This document shows, piece by piece, positions 19,628-30,425 of a stretch of 64,000 nucleotides of DNA; positions within the stretch are counted from its first letter, which is position 1; every line of letters starts with the position of its first letter. The DNA is from Parazoarcus communis (GTDB lineage Bacteria; Pseudomonadota; Gammaproteobacteria; Burkholderiales; Rhodocyclaceae). The DNA lies in assembly GCF_003111645.1 (NCBI RefSeq), contig NZ_CP022187.1, positions 3,782,001 through 3,846,000 of the forward strand, in the 5' to 3' direction. The notes beneath the pieces were generated by a model. It ran no database searches. It was not told the origin of the DNA and saw nothing but the letters and a program-made list of their open reading frames with translations. A program made the translations under genes and the position numbers.

Positions 19628-21012
19628 GTACTGTCGAGAGGATTCGTCGGACGGTGGTCGCGCCCGCGGTGATGCGGGGGCTGGTGACGCAGCGGATGGG
19701 AATGCTTGGGGCGATCTGCGCCGTGTTTCTCGGTCTTGCCGGATGTTCGATGAACGGGCCGAAGCCCTCGGGTCTCGTGCTCGAGCGCGCTGATGCGGCA
19801 ATCCAGCCCTTTCGCGCACAGGTTGTGGGCGTTCAATGGCTGAACCCACTGGTTCGTCGTGACTACCCCATCGAATGGCAGTTGCTCTGGACCTTGGGTC
19901 TGGCTTCACCGAACAAGGATGACGATATGGTGAGGACCGAGCCTGAGTCATTCACGACGGTACAACCCATTTCCTCCATTGTTTCAAATATTGGGGGCAG
20001 AAAAAGCTTCGAGCGTGTTTTTCTGCAGTATAGCCAGAGGCTTGTTCGTCCTTTTGGTGAGCGATACGTCTGGAACTCCAAGTATTTCTACACGGTCGAG
20101 CCCGAATCCTCACGTAACTGGCGGGAGTTGGCGGGCGTCCATGTTGAACTAGGTGTCCCCGATCGTCCTGACCTAGGGCTGGACGATGCCGCGGGCGTCC
20201 TGCGGTATGTGATCACAGCCTTCTTCGAGATTGGCGGATCAGCGTCACGCTCCAGTCGCAGCACCCCGCCCGATGTTCGCGTCTCGGCAGGCCACTCGAA
20301 CGTAGGCTTCACATCGCTTTCCGCTGCGCTCGACTACCTTGAGTCGCATCCAGGTGAATCCGTCTGGGCAATGAACTGGGATGTGCCTGAGTACCCCGCT
20401 GCCGGGAGGATGAGCGAGAACTATGTACTACTGATTCTCGCTGGCCCGAACTTCGACACCGAACGCGAACCCCTGGCCTGGATCGGCCGTCCAGTCACGC
20501 GAAACGCGGAAGACTTCGAGATCCAAGCCGGTCAGCCCCGGTTGGTTCAAGCATGGCGGTCCGCGATGAAAGCGGCGGCGAGCAACGCCGGTCGTCCTCT
20601 CACCGAGATCGGATACCTCATTCACGATGCAGGCAAGGCGAGCGATGTTGCGGGCAAGCGGCTCGCGGCAGTGGGCCAGGCTCTGGGCGAGCCCTTGCCC
20701 GAATTCGACATCCTCAAACAAGGCTTCAACAACACCGCGCTGATGGGTGACACCGGTGCCGGCACGGCGCTAACCAACGTCGCCCTGGCCATTGCCTACG
20801 CACATCACAAAGGTACCCCGGTGCTGGTGGCGGGCACGGCGGAGAAGGACACGGCGGCAGCCGTTATCGTGACGCCACCGGCTCGCGCCCGCGCGTTCGA
20901 CCCCAGCAAAGACTGGTTCCGCGCGCGGGATGAGGTCAACACCGGCCTGCCGTGGTGGGGGATGAGGCGGGATGTGGATTGGTCTCAATATATTCAGGGG
21001 TTTTCGGAATGA
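19624..21012 (+). CDS. Tla3/DUF2875-family lipoprotein, copy 4
   Basis: 462 aa, LAGC with Cys41 and Ser at +2. The upstream part (RRDYPIEWQLLWTLGLASPNKDD) resembles copy 1, while the middle (SNIGGRKSFERVFLQYSQ) resembles copy 2, again a mosaic. The C-terminal half carries variants shared with copy 5 (RPVTRNAEDFEIQ, AMKAAASNAGRPLTEIGYL). The end AFDPSKDWFRARDEVNTGLPWWGMRR is the most divergent of the set. Overlaps by ATGA on both sides. Confidence 0.72.
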   Translation: MSTVERIRRTVVAPAVMRGLVTQRMGMLGAICAVFLGLAGCSMNGPKPSGLVLERADAAIQPFRAQVVGVQWLNPLVRRDYPIEWQLLWTLGLASPNKDDDMVRTEPESFTTVQPISSIVSNIGGRKSFERVFLQYSQRLVRPFGERYVWNSKYFYTVEPESSRNWRELAGVHVELGVPDRPDLGLDDAAGVLRYVITAFFEIGGSASRSSRSTPPDVRVSAGHSNVGFTSLSAALDYLESHPGESVWAMNWDVPEYPAAGRMSENYVLLILAGPNFDTEREPLAWIGRPVTRNAEDFEIQAGQPRLVQAWRSAMKAAASNAGRPLTEIGYLIHDAGKASDVAGKRLAAVGQALGEPLPEFDILKQGFNNTALMGDTGAGTALTNVALAIAYAHHKGTPVLVAGTAEKDTAAAVIVTPPARARAFDPSKDWFRARDEVNTGLPWWGMRRDVDWSQYIQGFSE

Positions 21013-22397
21013 GTACTGTCGATAGCGTTCGTCGGACGGCGTTTGCACCCTCGGTTGTGCGGGATCTGGTGATAGAGCGGATGGGAATGCTTGCGATGAT
21101 CTTCGTTGTGCTTCTCCATCTTGCCGGCTGCTCGACGCATGGGCCAAACTCTTTGCGAATGGTGCTTGAAGGTGTTCAAGCTCCTAGTCAGCCCTTCCGC
21201 GCTCAGGTTGTAGGTGTTCAATGGCTAAATCCACTGGTTTGGATGGACTACCCAATGCAGTGGAACTTGCTGTGGACGCTAGGGCTGGCGTCATCAAATG
21301 AAAATGATCTTGACGCGAAAGAAGAGCCGGAGAGGTATCAAACCGTACAGCCCATTGCGTCCATCTGGGCAGGTACTGGGGGTGAAAAAAACTTCGGGCG
21401 TCTCTTTCGGAAGTATAGCGAGAAGCTTGTTTCCACTTTTAGCTATCGGTATCTCACCAATCCCACGTATTTCTACACGATCAAGCCCGAATCCCCGCAG
21501 AACTGGCGGGAACTGGCGGGTATCCATGTTGAACTCGGTGTTCCTGATCGCCCAGACTTGGAACCGACTCCTGTCGTGAGCATCCTGCGCGAGGTCATCA
21601 AGTTGAACTTCGAGCTCGGCGGGCATTCTTCAATCTCCATGCGTAATAACCCGGCGGATGTTCGAGTTTCAGCAGGCCGCTCGAACGTAGGCTTTACATC
21701 GCTTTCCGCTGCGCTGGACTACCTCGAGTCGCATCCAGGTGAATCCGTCTGGGCGATGAACTGGGATGTGCCCGAGTTTCCGCTTGACAAGCAGATGAGC
21801 GAGAATTTCGCGCTGCTGATCCTGGCTGGCCCGAACTTCGACACCGAACGCGAGCCCCTTGCCTGGATCGGCCGTCCGGTCACGCGACGCGCGGAAGACT
21901 TCGAGATCCAGCCCGGTCAGCCCCGGTTGGTGCAAGCATGGCGGTCTGCGATGGAGGCGGCGGCCAGCAACGCCGGTCGTCCGCTCACCGAGATCGGTTA
22001 CCTCATTCACGATGCAGGCAAGGCGAGCGATGTTGCGGGCAAGCGGCTCGCAACCCTGGGCCAGGCCCTGGGCGAACCCTTGCCCGAATTCGACATCCTC
22101 AAACAGGGCTTCAACAACACCGCGCTGATGGGCGACACCGGTGCCGGCACGGCGCTAACCAACGTCGCCCTGGCCATTGCCTACGCACATCACAAAGGCA
22201 CGCCGGTGCTGGTGGCAGGCACGGCGGAGAAAGACACGGCGGCGGCCGTCGTCGTGACACCACCCGCCCGCGCCCGTGAGATCGACCCATCCAAAGACTG
22301 GTTCCGTGCCCGCGGTGTGGAAAACACCTATCTGCCGTGGTGGGGGCTGCGGCGTGATGTGGACTGGGGGCGATACATGCAGGGGTTCTCTGAATGA
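21009..22397 (+). CDS. Tla3/DUF2875-family lipoprotein, copy 5
   Basis: 462 aa, LAGC with Cys41 and Ser at +2. It has a third kind of middle block (ASIWAGTGGEKNFGRLFRKY) not seen in the other copies. The C-terminal half groups with copy 4 (RPVTRRAEDFEIQ, PLTEIGYLIHDAG). It is the last of the array; the PAAR gene starts 16 nt later. As with copies 2-4, the lipobox argues for a periplasmic location, compatible with an immunity-like role. Confidence 0.72.
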   Translation: MSTVDSVRRTAFAPSVVRDLVIERMGMLAMIFVVLLHLAGCSTHGPNSLRMVLEGVQAPSQPFRAQVVGVQWLNPLVWMDYPMQWNLLWTLGLASSNENDLDAKEEPERYQTVQPIASIWAGTGGEKNFGRLFRKYSEKLVSTFSYRYLTNPTYFYTIKPESPQNWRELAGIHVELGVPDRPDLEPTPVVSILREVIKLNFELGGHSSISMRNNPADVRVSAGRSNVGFTSLSAALDYLESHPGESVWAMNWDVPEFPLDKQMSENFALLILAGPNFDTEREPLAWIGRPVTRRAEDFEIQPGQPRLVQAWRSAMEAAASNAGRPLTEIGYLIHDAGKASDVAGKRLATLGQALGEPLPEFDILKQGFNNTALMGDTGAGTALTNVALAIAYAHHKGTPVLVAGTAEKDTAAAVVVTPPARAREIDPSKDWFRARGVENTYLPWWGLRRDVDWGRYMQGFSE

Positions 22398-22413
22398 GTG
22401 GAGGTAGGCGCAC

Positions 22414-22680
22414 ATGAGAGGGGTCATCCGTTTGGGAGACCCGACCACTCACGGCGGCCGGGTGGTGAGTACTGGCGCGAGATCGGTGGTCATGGGGCGC
22501 ACGGTGGCGGTGCTTGGCGACCGCTGTGTGTGTCCGCGCAAGGGGCATGGCAACTGCGTGATTGCCGAGGGAGATCCGGACGTGTTGCTGGACGGAAGGC
22601 CGGTGGCTTTTGACGGGCACCGCACAAGTTGCGGTGCGCAGTTGATGTCGACGGTGCCGGTCAGTGGGCGAGGGGACTGA
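22414..22680 (+). CDS. PAAR-domain T6SS tip protein
   Basis: 88 aa consisting of a single PAAR domain: IRLGDPTTHGGRVV at the start, His/Cys residues (CVCPRKGHGNC, GHRTSCG) for the metal site, and GDPDVLLDGRPVAFDG. It would cap the VgrG spike. GGAGG lies 9 nt upstream of the ATG. It closes the T6SS island and is probably cotranscribed with the array. Confidence 0.9.
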   Translation: MRGVIRLGDPTTHGGRVVSTGARSVVMGRTVAVLGDRCVCPRKGHGNCVIAEGDPDVLLDGRPVAFDGHRTSCGAQLMSTVPVSGRGD

Positions 22681-22725
22681 TTTGCGGCTCGACAGCAGCG
22701 GCAAAATCCCCGTAAAATCCGCGTC

Positions 22726-22790
22726 TTGCCAAGGAGCGTTGCGACCCGGAATCTAGCCGGGCCAGGCTTGGCAACTGAACAACGGCGCTC
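22726..22790 (+). ncRNA. S-adenosylhomocysteine (SAH) riboswitch aptamer
   Basis: The conserved core GGAGCGTTGC is at 22733-22742, with CCAGGCTTGGCA at 22762-22773. Helix P1 pairs TTGCCAAG (22726-22733) with CTTGGCAA (22767-22774). P2 pairs CCCGG with CCGGG around a 7-nt loop. GAGCG (22734-22738 region) pairs with CGCTC (22786-22790) as the H-type pseudoknot. This matches the SAH riboswitch family, which activates methyl-cycle genes; metH starts 84 nt downstream. Confidence 0.9.
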
Positions 22791-22829
22791 GCAAACCAAT
22801 CAGCCGGGTTTGCCGCGCCGTTTATTTTT
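22781..22829 (+). terminator. Expression-platform terminator of the SAH riboswitch
   Basis: AACGGCGC (22781-22788) pairs with GCGCCGTT (22815-22822), extended inside by GCAAACC / GGTTTGC, followed by TTTATTTTT. The left arm uses the same bases as the aptamer pseudoknot, so ligand binding should prevent the terminator: an ON switch raising metH expression when SAH accumulates. Confidence 0.82.
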
Positions 22830-22874
22830 GGCCGTGCTACCCGCTGTGCATTAACCGCAGATCGAGGTAGAACC

Positions 22875-26561
<3,687 letters not shown>

Positions 26562-26568
26562 GGTGCGA

Positions 26569-26594
26569 GGCCGCATCCTTGAATGGGTGCGGCC
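26569..26594 (+). terminator. metH terminator hairpin
   Basis: GGCCGCATCC and GGGTGCGGCC form a 10-bp stem (one G-T pair) with a 6-nt loop 7 nt after the metH stop; no T-run follows. Confidence 0.55.
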
Positions 26595-26744
26595 GCCGAT
26601 GGCGACAAGACCGCGCGTAGCATGCCTAAGGTCTTCGGGAAGTATCCGCGAGCTTATAGTCAGCACCATACGCCAAGACAGGGTGTGACCAAGGTAGCAC
26701 CCGAATGCGTGCAGGCAGCCGACTCTCCGCCGCTGCGTAGGTCG

Positions 26745-27770
26745 TCAGAGTTGGTCCAGCGGACTCGTCACCCCACGGCCGCCCTTGTTCAGCACATGGG
26801 TGTAGATCATCGTGGTCGAAACATCGGCGTGGCCGAGCAGTTCCTGCACCGTTCGAATGTCGTAGCCGCCTTCGAGCAAGTGTGTGGCAAATGAGTGCCT
26901 CAGGGTGTGCACGCTCACGTGGCGGGCAATGCCGGCCAAACTCACCGCTTTGCGCAAAGCGAGTTGCAGCCGCTCTTCGTAAAGATGGTGCCGCCTGCGA
27001 AGCCCCGAGCGCGGATCGACCGATAGCGTCGGCGATGGCCACACCCAGAACCACGGGCAGGATTCTGCCGCGTGCGGGTACTTCCTCGCCAGTGATTCGG
27101 ACATCTCCACACCCGGTATGCCGTCCGCTCGATCCTGAGCCCATAGCAGATGCGCTCTGCGCAACTGTTCGTGCAAGGCCGCACTGCAGCGGTCGGGCAG
27201 CATCACCCCCCGATCCTTGTTTCCCTTCCCTTCACGCACGACGATCATCCTGCGTTGGAAGTCGACATCCTTTACCCGCAGGCGAAGCGCCTCCATTAAA
27301 CGCATTCCGGTGCCGTACACCAAGCGGGCAAGGTCGGCGATTGGCCCTTCCATCGCCGACAGCACCAGACTCATCTCCTCGCGCGACAAAACAGTAGGCA
27401 GGCGCACTGGTGTCTTGGGTCGTTCGAACTCGGCAAGCCAGGGCAGATCGACGTTCAGTACCTGACGGTAGAGGAAGATCAGTGCAGATAAAGCCTGCTT
27501 GTGCGTCGAAACCGCAACCTTGCGCTCTACCGCCAGCCAACTCAGGAAGCGCTCCACCTCAGGCGCTCCCATCTCGCGCGGGTGGCGCAGACCGTGAAAG
27601 CGAACAAAAAAACGAACCCAATAAACATATTGCTGTTCGGTTCGATAGCTGTAATGCTTATACCGAATGCTTTCGCGAACCTGATCAAGCAAGCGAACTG
27701 CCTGTAGCGGTGGAGCCGGTGCCTCGCTTCGACTGGAGCGGGGTTTTCCTGGTTGTTTATAGCTGTTCAT
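26745..27770 (-). CDS. intI: Integron integrase IntI (tyrosine recombinase)
   Basis: 341 aa. Catalytic residues of tyrosine recombinases are visible: Arg157 (GTGMR), His288 and Arg291 ([12 protein letters not shown]), His314 ([10 protein letters not shown]) and Tyr323 (MIYTHV). The integron-specific insertion is present at about 200-262 ([25 protein letters not shown]), which separates IntI from XerC/D. The N-terminus resembles class 1 IntI ([25 protein letters not shown]). Start at 27770 is chosen by alignment with IntI length (about 337 aa); an upstream ATG at 27803 is possible. No strong Shine-Dalgarno is seen. It recombines attI and attC sites of the adjacent array and appears intact. Confidence 0.93.
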   Translation of the reverse strand: MNSYKQPGKPRSSRSEAPAPPLQAVRLLDQVRESIRYKHYSYRTEQQYVYWVRFFVRFHGLRHPREMGAPEVERFLSWLAVERKVAVSTHKQALSALIFLYRQVLNVDLPWLAEFERPKTPVRLPTVLSREEMSLVLSAMEGPIADLARLVYGTGMRLMEALRLRVKDVDFQRRMIVVREGKGNKDRGVMLPDRCSAALHEQLRRAHLLWAQDRADGIPGVEMSESLARKYPHAAESCPWFWVWPSPTLSVDPRSGLRRRHHLYEERLQLALRKAVSLAGIARHVSVHTLRHSFATHLLEGGYDIRTVQELLGHADVSTTMIYTHVLNKGGRGVTSPLDQL

Positions 27771-27778
27771 AAATACAG
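27763..27778 (-). promoter_or_regulatory. LexA (SOS) box at the intI start
   Basis: On the minus strand CTGT-ATTTATGA-ACAG, inside TACTGTATTTATGAACAGCT, matches the LexA consensus CTGT-N8-ACAG and overlaps the proposed ATG. SOS control of integron integrases is established, so intI is probably repressed by LexA and induced by DNA damage or incoming single-stranded DNA. Confidence 0.75.
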
Positions 27779-27882
27779 TATAGCCATGAAACGTCAATGT
27801 CATCGAACGCTTCCAGCTGCGAGGTCGGACTGGGTATACCGCAACTCACCAGATGAGTCCGCAGATCTGCGGTCTACAACAC

Positions 27883-27889
27883 GTTAGCT
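27883..27889 (+). other. attI core site
   Basis: GTTAGCT preceded by AC and lying 113 nt upstream of the intI start, immediately before the first cassette gene (ATG 7 nt later). It matches the cassette core boxes GTTAGCC seen at two downstream attC sites, marking the insertion point between attI and cassette 1. The region 27779-27882 should hold the rest of attI. Confidence 0.6.
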
Positions 27890-27895
27890 AAAGCC

Positions 27896-28351
27896 ATGAA
27901 TTCGCCCGAGAAGACACCCAAGCCGGATATGACGCCTTGCCCAAAGTGCGGGGAACTTGTTGCAAAACACAATCTCGCCCGCCATTTTGCTCGCGCGCAC
28001 AGCCCGGAAAAGGAATTACGATCTACGGCGAACGAAAACTTCAAGGTCGTGAACGACGCCCGGCGCATCTTCATGTCCACGTTGGTCAAGTGCACGAAAT
28101 GCAAGCGCAACATTAAGCTTGTCGAAATCAAAAGCCACTTCGCCACGGCGCATCAATCTCCTGTACCTCCCGACATGCTCGCTCTTGTTGGACTTTCCGA
28201 GCCGACGAATCTCTTTAAGTCAGATCGAGAGCGAGAGGCATACTGGCGCGAAAAGTCGGGCTTCGAATCCTGTCGCGGTGAAGATTTGTTTGACCGTTCT
28301 TGTGTAATCACCGGCGGTGCCTATGGTCTCGGAAAAAACAGAAAGCACTAG
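27896..28351 (+). CDS. Cassette 1: two-zinc-finger protein of unknown function
   Basis: 151 aa. Two C2H2-like units are visible: CPKCGELVAKHNLARHFARAH (trimmed: C-x2-C, then H-x3-4-H) near residues 15-35 and CTKCKRNIKLVEIKSHFATAH near 65-85. The remainder is polar and charged. Bacterial tandem C2H2 fingers may bind DNA or RNA. The ATG lies only 7 nt from the attI core, so there is little room for a ribosome site; translation may depend on an attI-encoded leader. No known family name is recognised. Confidence 0.6.
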   Translation: MNSPEKTPKPDMTPCPKCGELVAKHNLARHFARAHSPEKELRSTANENFKVVNDARRIFMSTLVKCTKCKRNIKLVEIKSHFATAHQSPVPPDMLALVGLSEPTNLFKSDREREAYWREKSGFESCRGEDLFDRSCVITGGAYGLGKNRKH

Positions 28352-28360
28352 CGTGCCACC

Positions 28361-28428
28361 GGCTAACAAATCAATGCACCGGATCGTCAAAAGCTGCGCT
28401 TTTGCCGTCCGGTGATTTCCACGTTAGC
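28361..28428 (+). repeat. attC site 1
   Basis: It starts GCTAACAAAT and ends ACGTTAGCC. Arms CACCGGA and TCCGGTG and an inner AAAAGC-TGC-GCTTTT hairpin give the folded attC form. It separates cassettes 1 and 2. Confidence 0.85.
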
Positions 28429-28446
28429 CCTCACAAAAAGGACGTC

Positions 28447-29679
28447 ATGCCTACCTCCAAGTCGGTTCCGAAGAAGAAAGTGCCCGTCAAGGGGCCCAGC
28501 GCGGTTCCTGTGCTTCCGGAGAAGCGTACCTATCTGAAGCAGTCGGATGTCCCGGGTGCCTCACTTGACGACGCGCTAAGAATTCCTCGAGCGATCGTCG
28601 ACCACTATGCGGGCAAGGCCACAGCGCCACTTTATGTAGCAAAGGCGCTAAACATCGATCCGAAGGGGCGCCAGTTAAAGCTGCTCTCGGGGGCATCAAG
28701 CGCATTCGGACTCATCGAAGGTGGCGCACAAGCGGCGAATATCTCTATCACTGAGCTAGCTCGGCGCGTTCTCCGACCCAAGGCGGAAGGTGTTGACCTT
28801 GCCGCCAAGAGAGAGGCGGTCCTCTTACCACGTGTATTTGGTGAGTTTCTTCGCAACTACGATGGGCACGCATTTCCCCGCGAAGACATCGCCTTGAACG
28901 TCCTGGAGGACCTCGGCGTCCCTCGCGACAAGGCACAGGAGGTGCTGGAGCGCATAGACAGTAGCGCGCGTATGGTCGGCTTCATTGAATCGATCAACGG
29001 AAAGTCATACGTCAGTTTGAGCGGCAACGGAGCGATCGAATCTGCACCTGCGGACGAGGCGGAAGTTGAAGACGAACCTGAGTTGCCTCCGGCCCAGCAG
29101 CCATCTCGCGAACGCAAGCCCGAACCGCTCCGGCCGACATCGATCGAACAACCGCCCGCGGTTGCGGCGACGCTGTCGCGATCAAGCGCCATGGCTTCGG
29201 CAATTGCGGAAGATGAGCGGCGCCGCAAGGTGTTCATCACTCATGGTAAGAGCCGCGAACTCGTGGATCCAATCAAACGTCTCCTGGAGTTCGGAGAGTT
29301 GGTCCCGGTCGTATCTGTAGAGCGCCAGTCAGTCTCTAAGCCCGTTCCAGAGAAAGTCATGGACGACATGCGCGCCTGTGGCGCCGCAATCATCCACGTC
29401 GACGCGGATCGCACCGTAACCGATCAAGACGGGACTGAGCACGTGCTTTTGAATCCCAACGTGCTAATCGAGATCGGTGCAGCAATGGCGTTCTACGGGC
29501 GTCGGTTCATCCTACTGGTTCGAGATGGAGTCAAGCTTCCGTCTAACCTTCAAGGTCTATACGAGGTTCGATACACCAACGACACGCTGGATGCGCACGC
29601 GACGATTCGACTGCTTGAAGCTATAAAGGACATCAAGAACTATTCCCTTCCCACGGAACAGAGCGCCAGTGAGGGCTAA
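28447..29679 (+). CDS. Cassette 2: TIR-like domain protein, putative NAD-targeting effector
   Basis: 410 aa. Residues about 260-400 match the predicted TIR-like nucleotide-binding family seen in CAP12-type effectors: KVFITHGKSRELVDPIKRLL, then AAIIHVDADRT and LLNPNVLIEIGAAMAFYGRR, where the Glu of IEIG sits where the family's catalytic Glu is expected. The N-terminal 190 residues look like paired winged-helix modules (IPRAIVDHYAGK..LYVAKAL; LLSGASSAFGLIEGG), followed by a Pro/Glu-rich linker. Such proteins often act in abortive defence by degrading NAD. The start is the ATG after attC 1; the stop lies within attC 2. Defence function is inferred. Confidence 0.72.
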   Translation: MPTSKSVPKKKVPVKGPSAVPVLPEKRTYLKQSDVPGASLDDALRIPRAIVDHYAGKATAPLYVAKALNIDPKGRQLKLLSGASSAFGLIEGGAQAANISITELARRVLRPKAEGVDLAAKREAVLLPRVFGEFLRNYDGHAFPREDIALNVLEDLGVPRDKAQEVLERIDSSARMVGFIESINGKSYVSLSGNGAIESAPADEAEVEDEPELPPAQQPSRERKPEPLRPTSIEQPPAVAATLSRSSAMASAIAEDERRRKVFITHGKSRELVDPIKRLLEFGELVPVVSVERQSVSKPVPEKVMDDMRACGAAIIHVDADRTVTDQDGTEHVLLNPNVLIEIGAAMAFYGRRFILLVRDGVKLPSNLQGLYEVRYTNDTLDAHATIRLLEAIKDIKNYSLPTEQSASEG

Positions 29680-29785
29680 CCCCTCGCTCAACCGGACCCA
29701 TTGCGGCTTGCGGCCAAGGGCCCACCATTTCATTCTGGGCCTTTAGCCGCATACCGCAACGGCCCGGTTAGCTCAAACGTTATGT
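29674..29785 (+). repeat. attC site 2
   Basis: It starts GGCTAAC (containing the stop codon of cassette 2) and ends CGTTATGT. Long arms (GCTCAACCGG / CCGGTTAGCTCAA-type) enclose a larger inner region with GGGCCCA.. and ..TGGGCC arms. At about 112 bp it is the longest attC in the array. Confidence 0.78.
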
Positions 29786-29806
29786 TTTATAAAGGTACCG
29801 AGGGCC

Positions 29807-30355
29807 ATGTTTGAAAAATTCAGGAAAATGAACATTGCTCATCGCAAAACTGATGAAGCTTTGTATTCCATGGTCGCTCAAGAGATGGATAGCGGCGTAA
29901 GGAACAATGGGCTATGGCTCAAAGCATTAGAGAAGGCAGGTGGAAATAAAGAAAAGCAGCTCGCCGAGTACATAAAGCTTAGGATCCAGTCGTTAAAGGA
30001 TGACGTGAGTATCCTTTCTGAGTTGTCTGAGGCAGCAAAGCAAATTTCACATAACCTTGATATTGAAGAATTCGTTACGCTTTTGGGTAATGGCTCCCCA
30101 CTTGAAAATATTAAAGCATATTTATCCGGATTGAATACACAAGAAATATCGGATTTCATCAATCAACCAGATGCCTGCGAGGATTATCCAATTCATATTT
30201 CTGTAAAGAAAAATCGGGCAGATATAGCAAGGTGGCTGCTGAGTGCAGGAGCAAATCCTAATCTGAAGAATTACTGGGGCAGCACGGCATTAGAAATTGC
30301 CGAAAAGAGAGAAGGTCACGAGGCTATTGCCGTGCTCAAGCAATATTCAACATAA
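29807..30355 (+). CDS. Cassette 3: ankyrin-repeat protein
   Basis: 182 aa. The C-terminal third holds one full and one partial ankyrin repeat: DYPIHISVKKNRADIARWLL and SAGANPNLKNYWGSTALEIA. The N-terminal part is helical and Lys/Glu-rich with no recognised domain. The gene is markedly AT-richer than the chromosome, consistent with acquisition as a cassette. It ends inside attC 3. A protein-binding role is likely; the partner is unknown. Confidence 0.65.
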   Translation: MFEKFRKMNIAHRKTDEALYSMVAQEMDSGVRNNGLWLKALEKAGGNKEKQLAEYIKLRIQSLKDDVSILSELSEAAKQISHNLDIEEFVTLLGNGSPLENIKAYLSGLNTQEISDFINQPDACEDYPIHISVKKNRADIARWLLSAGANPNLKNYWGSTALEIAEKREGHEAIAVLKQYST

Positions 30356-30413
30356 CAATGGGCTCCAAGGGACGCTCCGCTTCGCTGCGCGCCCCTGAGC
30401 CCAAGCGTTAGTT
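30351..30413 (+). repeat. attC site 3
   Basis: It runs from CATAACAATGGGCTC to GAGCCCAAGCGTTAGTT, with complementary arms GGGCTC / GAGCCC and an inner GCTCCGC-TTC-GC hairpin. This is the most classical attC of the array. Confidence 0.88.
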
Positions 30414-30425
30414 TTCTTGAGAGCT

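Larger units (their letters stand above)
15376..22397 (+). repeat. Tandem array of five DUF2875 genes, 1385-bp period
   Basis: Stop codons end at 16857, 18242, 19627, 21012 and 22397, so the last four units have an identical period of 1385 bp. The 3' roughly 560 bp of every unit is near-identical at the DNA level, whereas the 5' and middle parts alternate among at least three sequence types. The pattern indicates duplication by unequal crossing-over followed by recombination between copies. Confidence 0.9.

Noticed and set aside
15376-22397. CRISPR or phage-type repeat array
   Set aside because: The repeats are 1.4 kb coding units with conserved reading frames, not short direct repeats with spacers.
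26745-27770. Integrase as a phage or XerC/D recombinase
   Set aside because: The integron-specific insertion, position next to an attI core and divergent cassettes with attC sites favour IntI.
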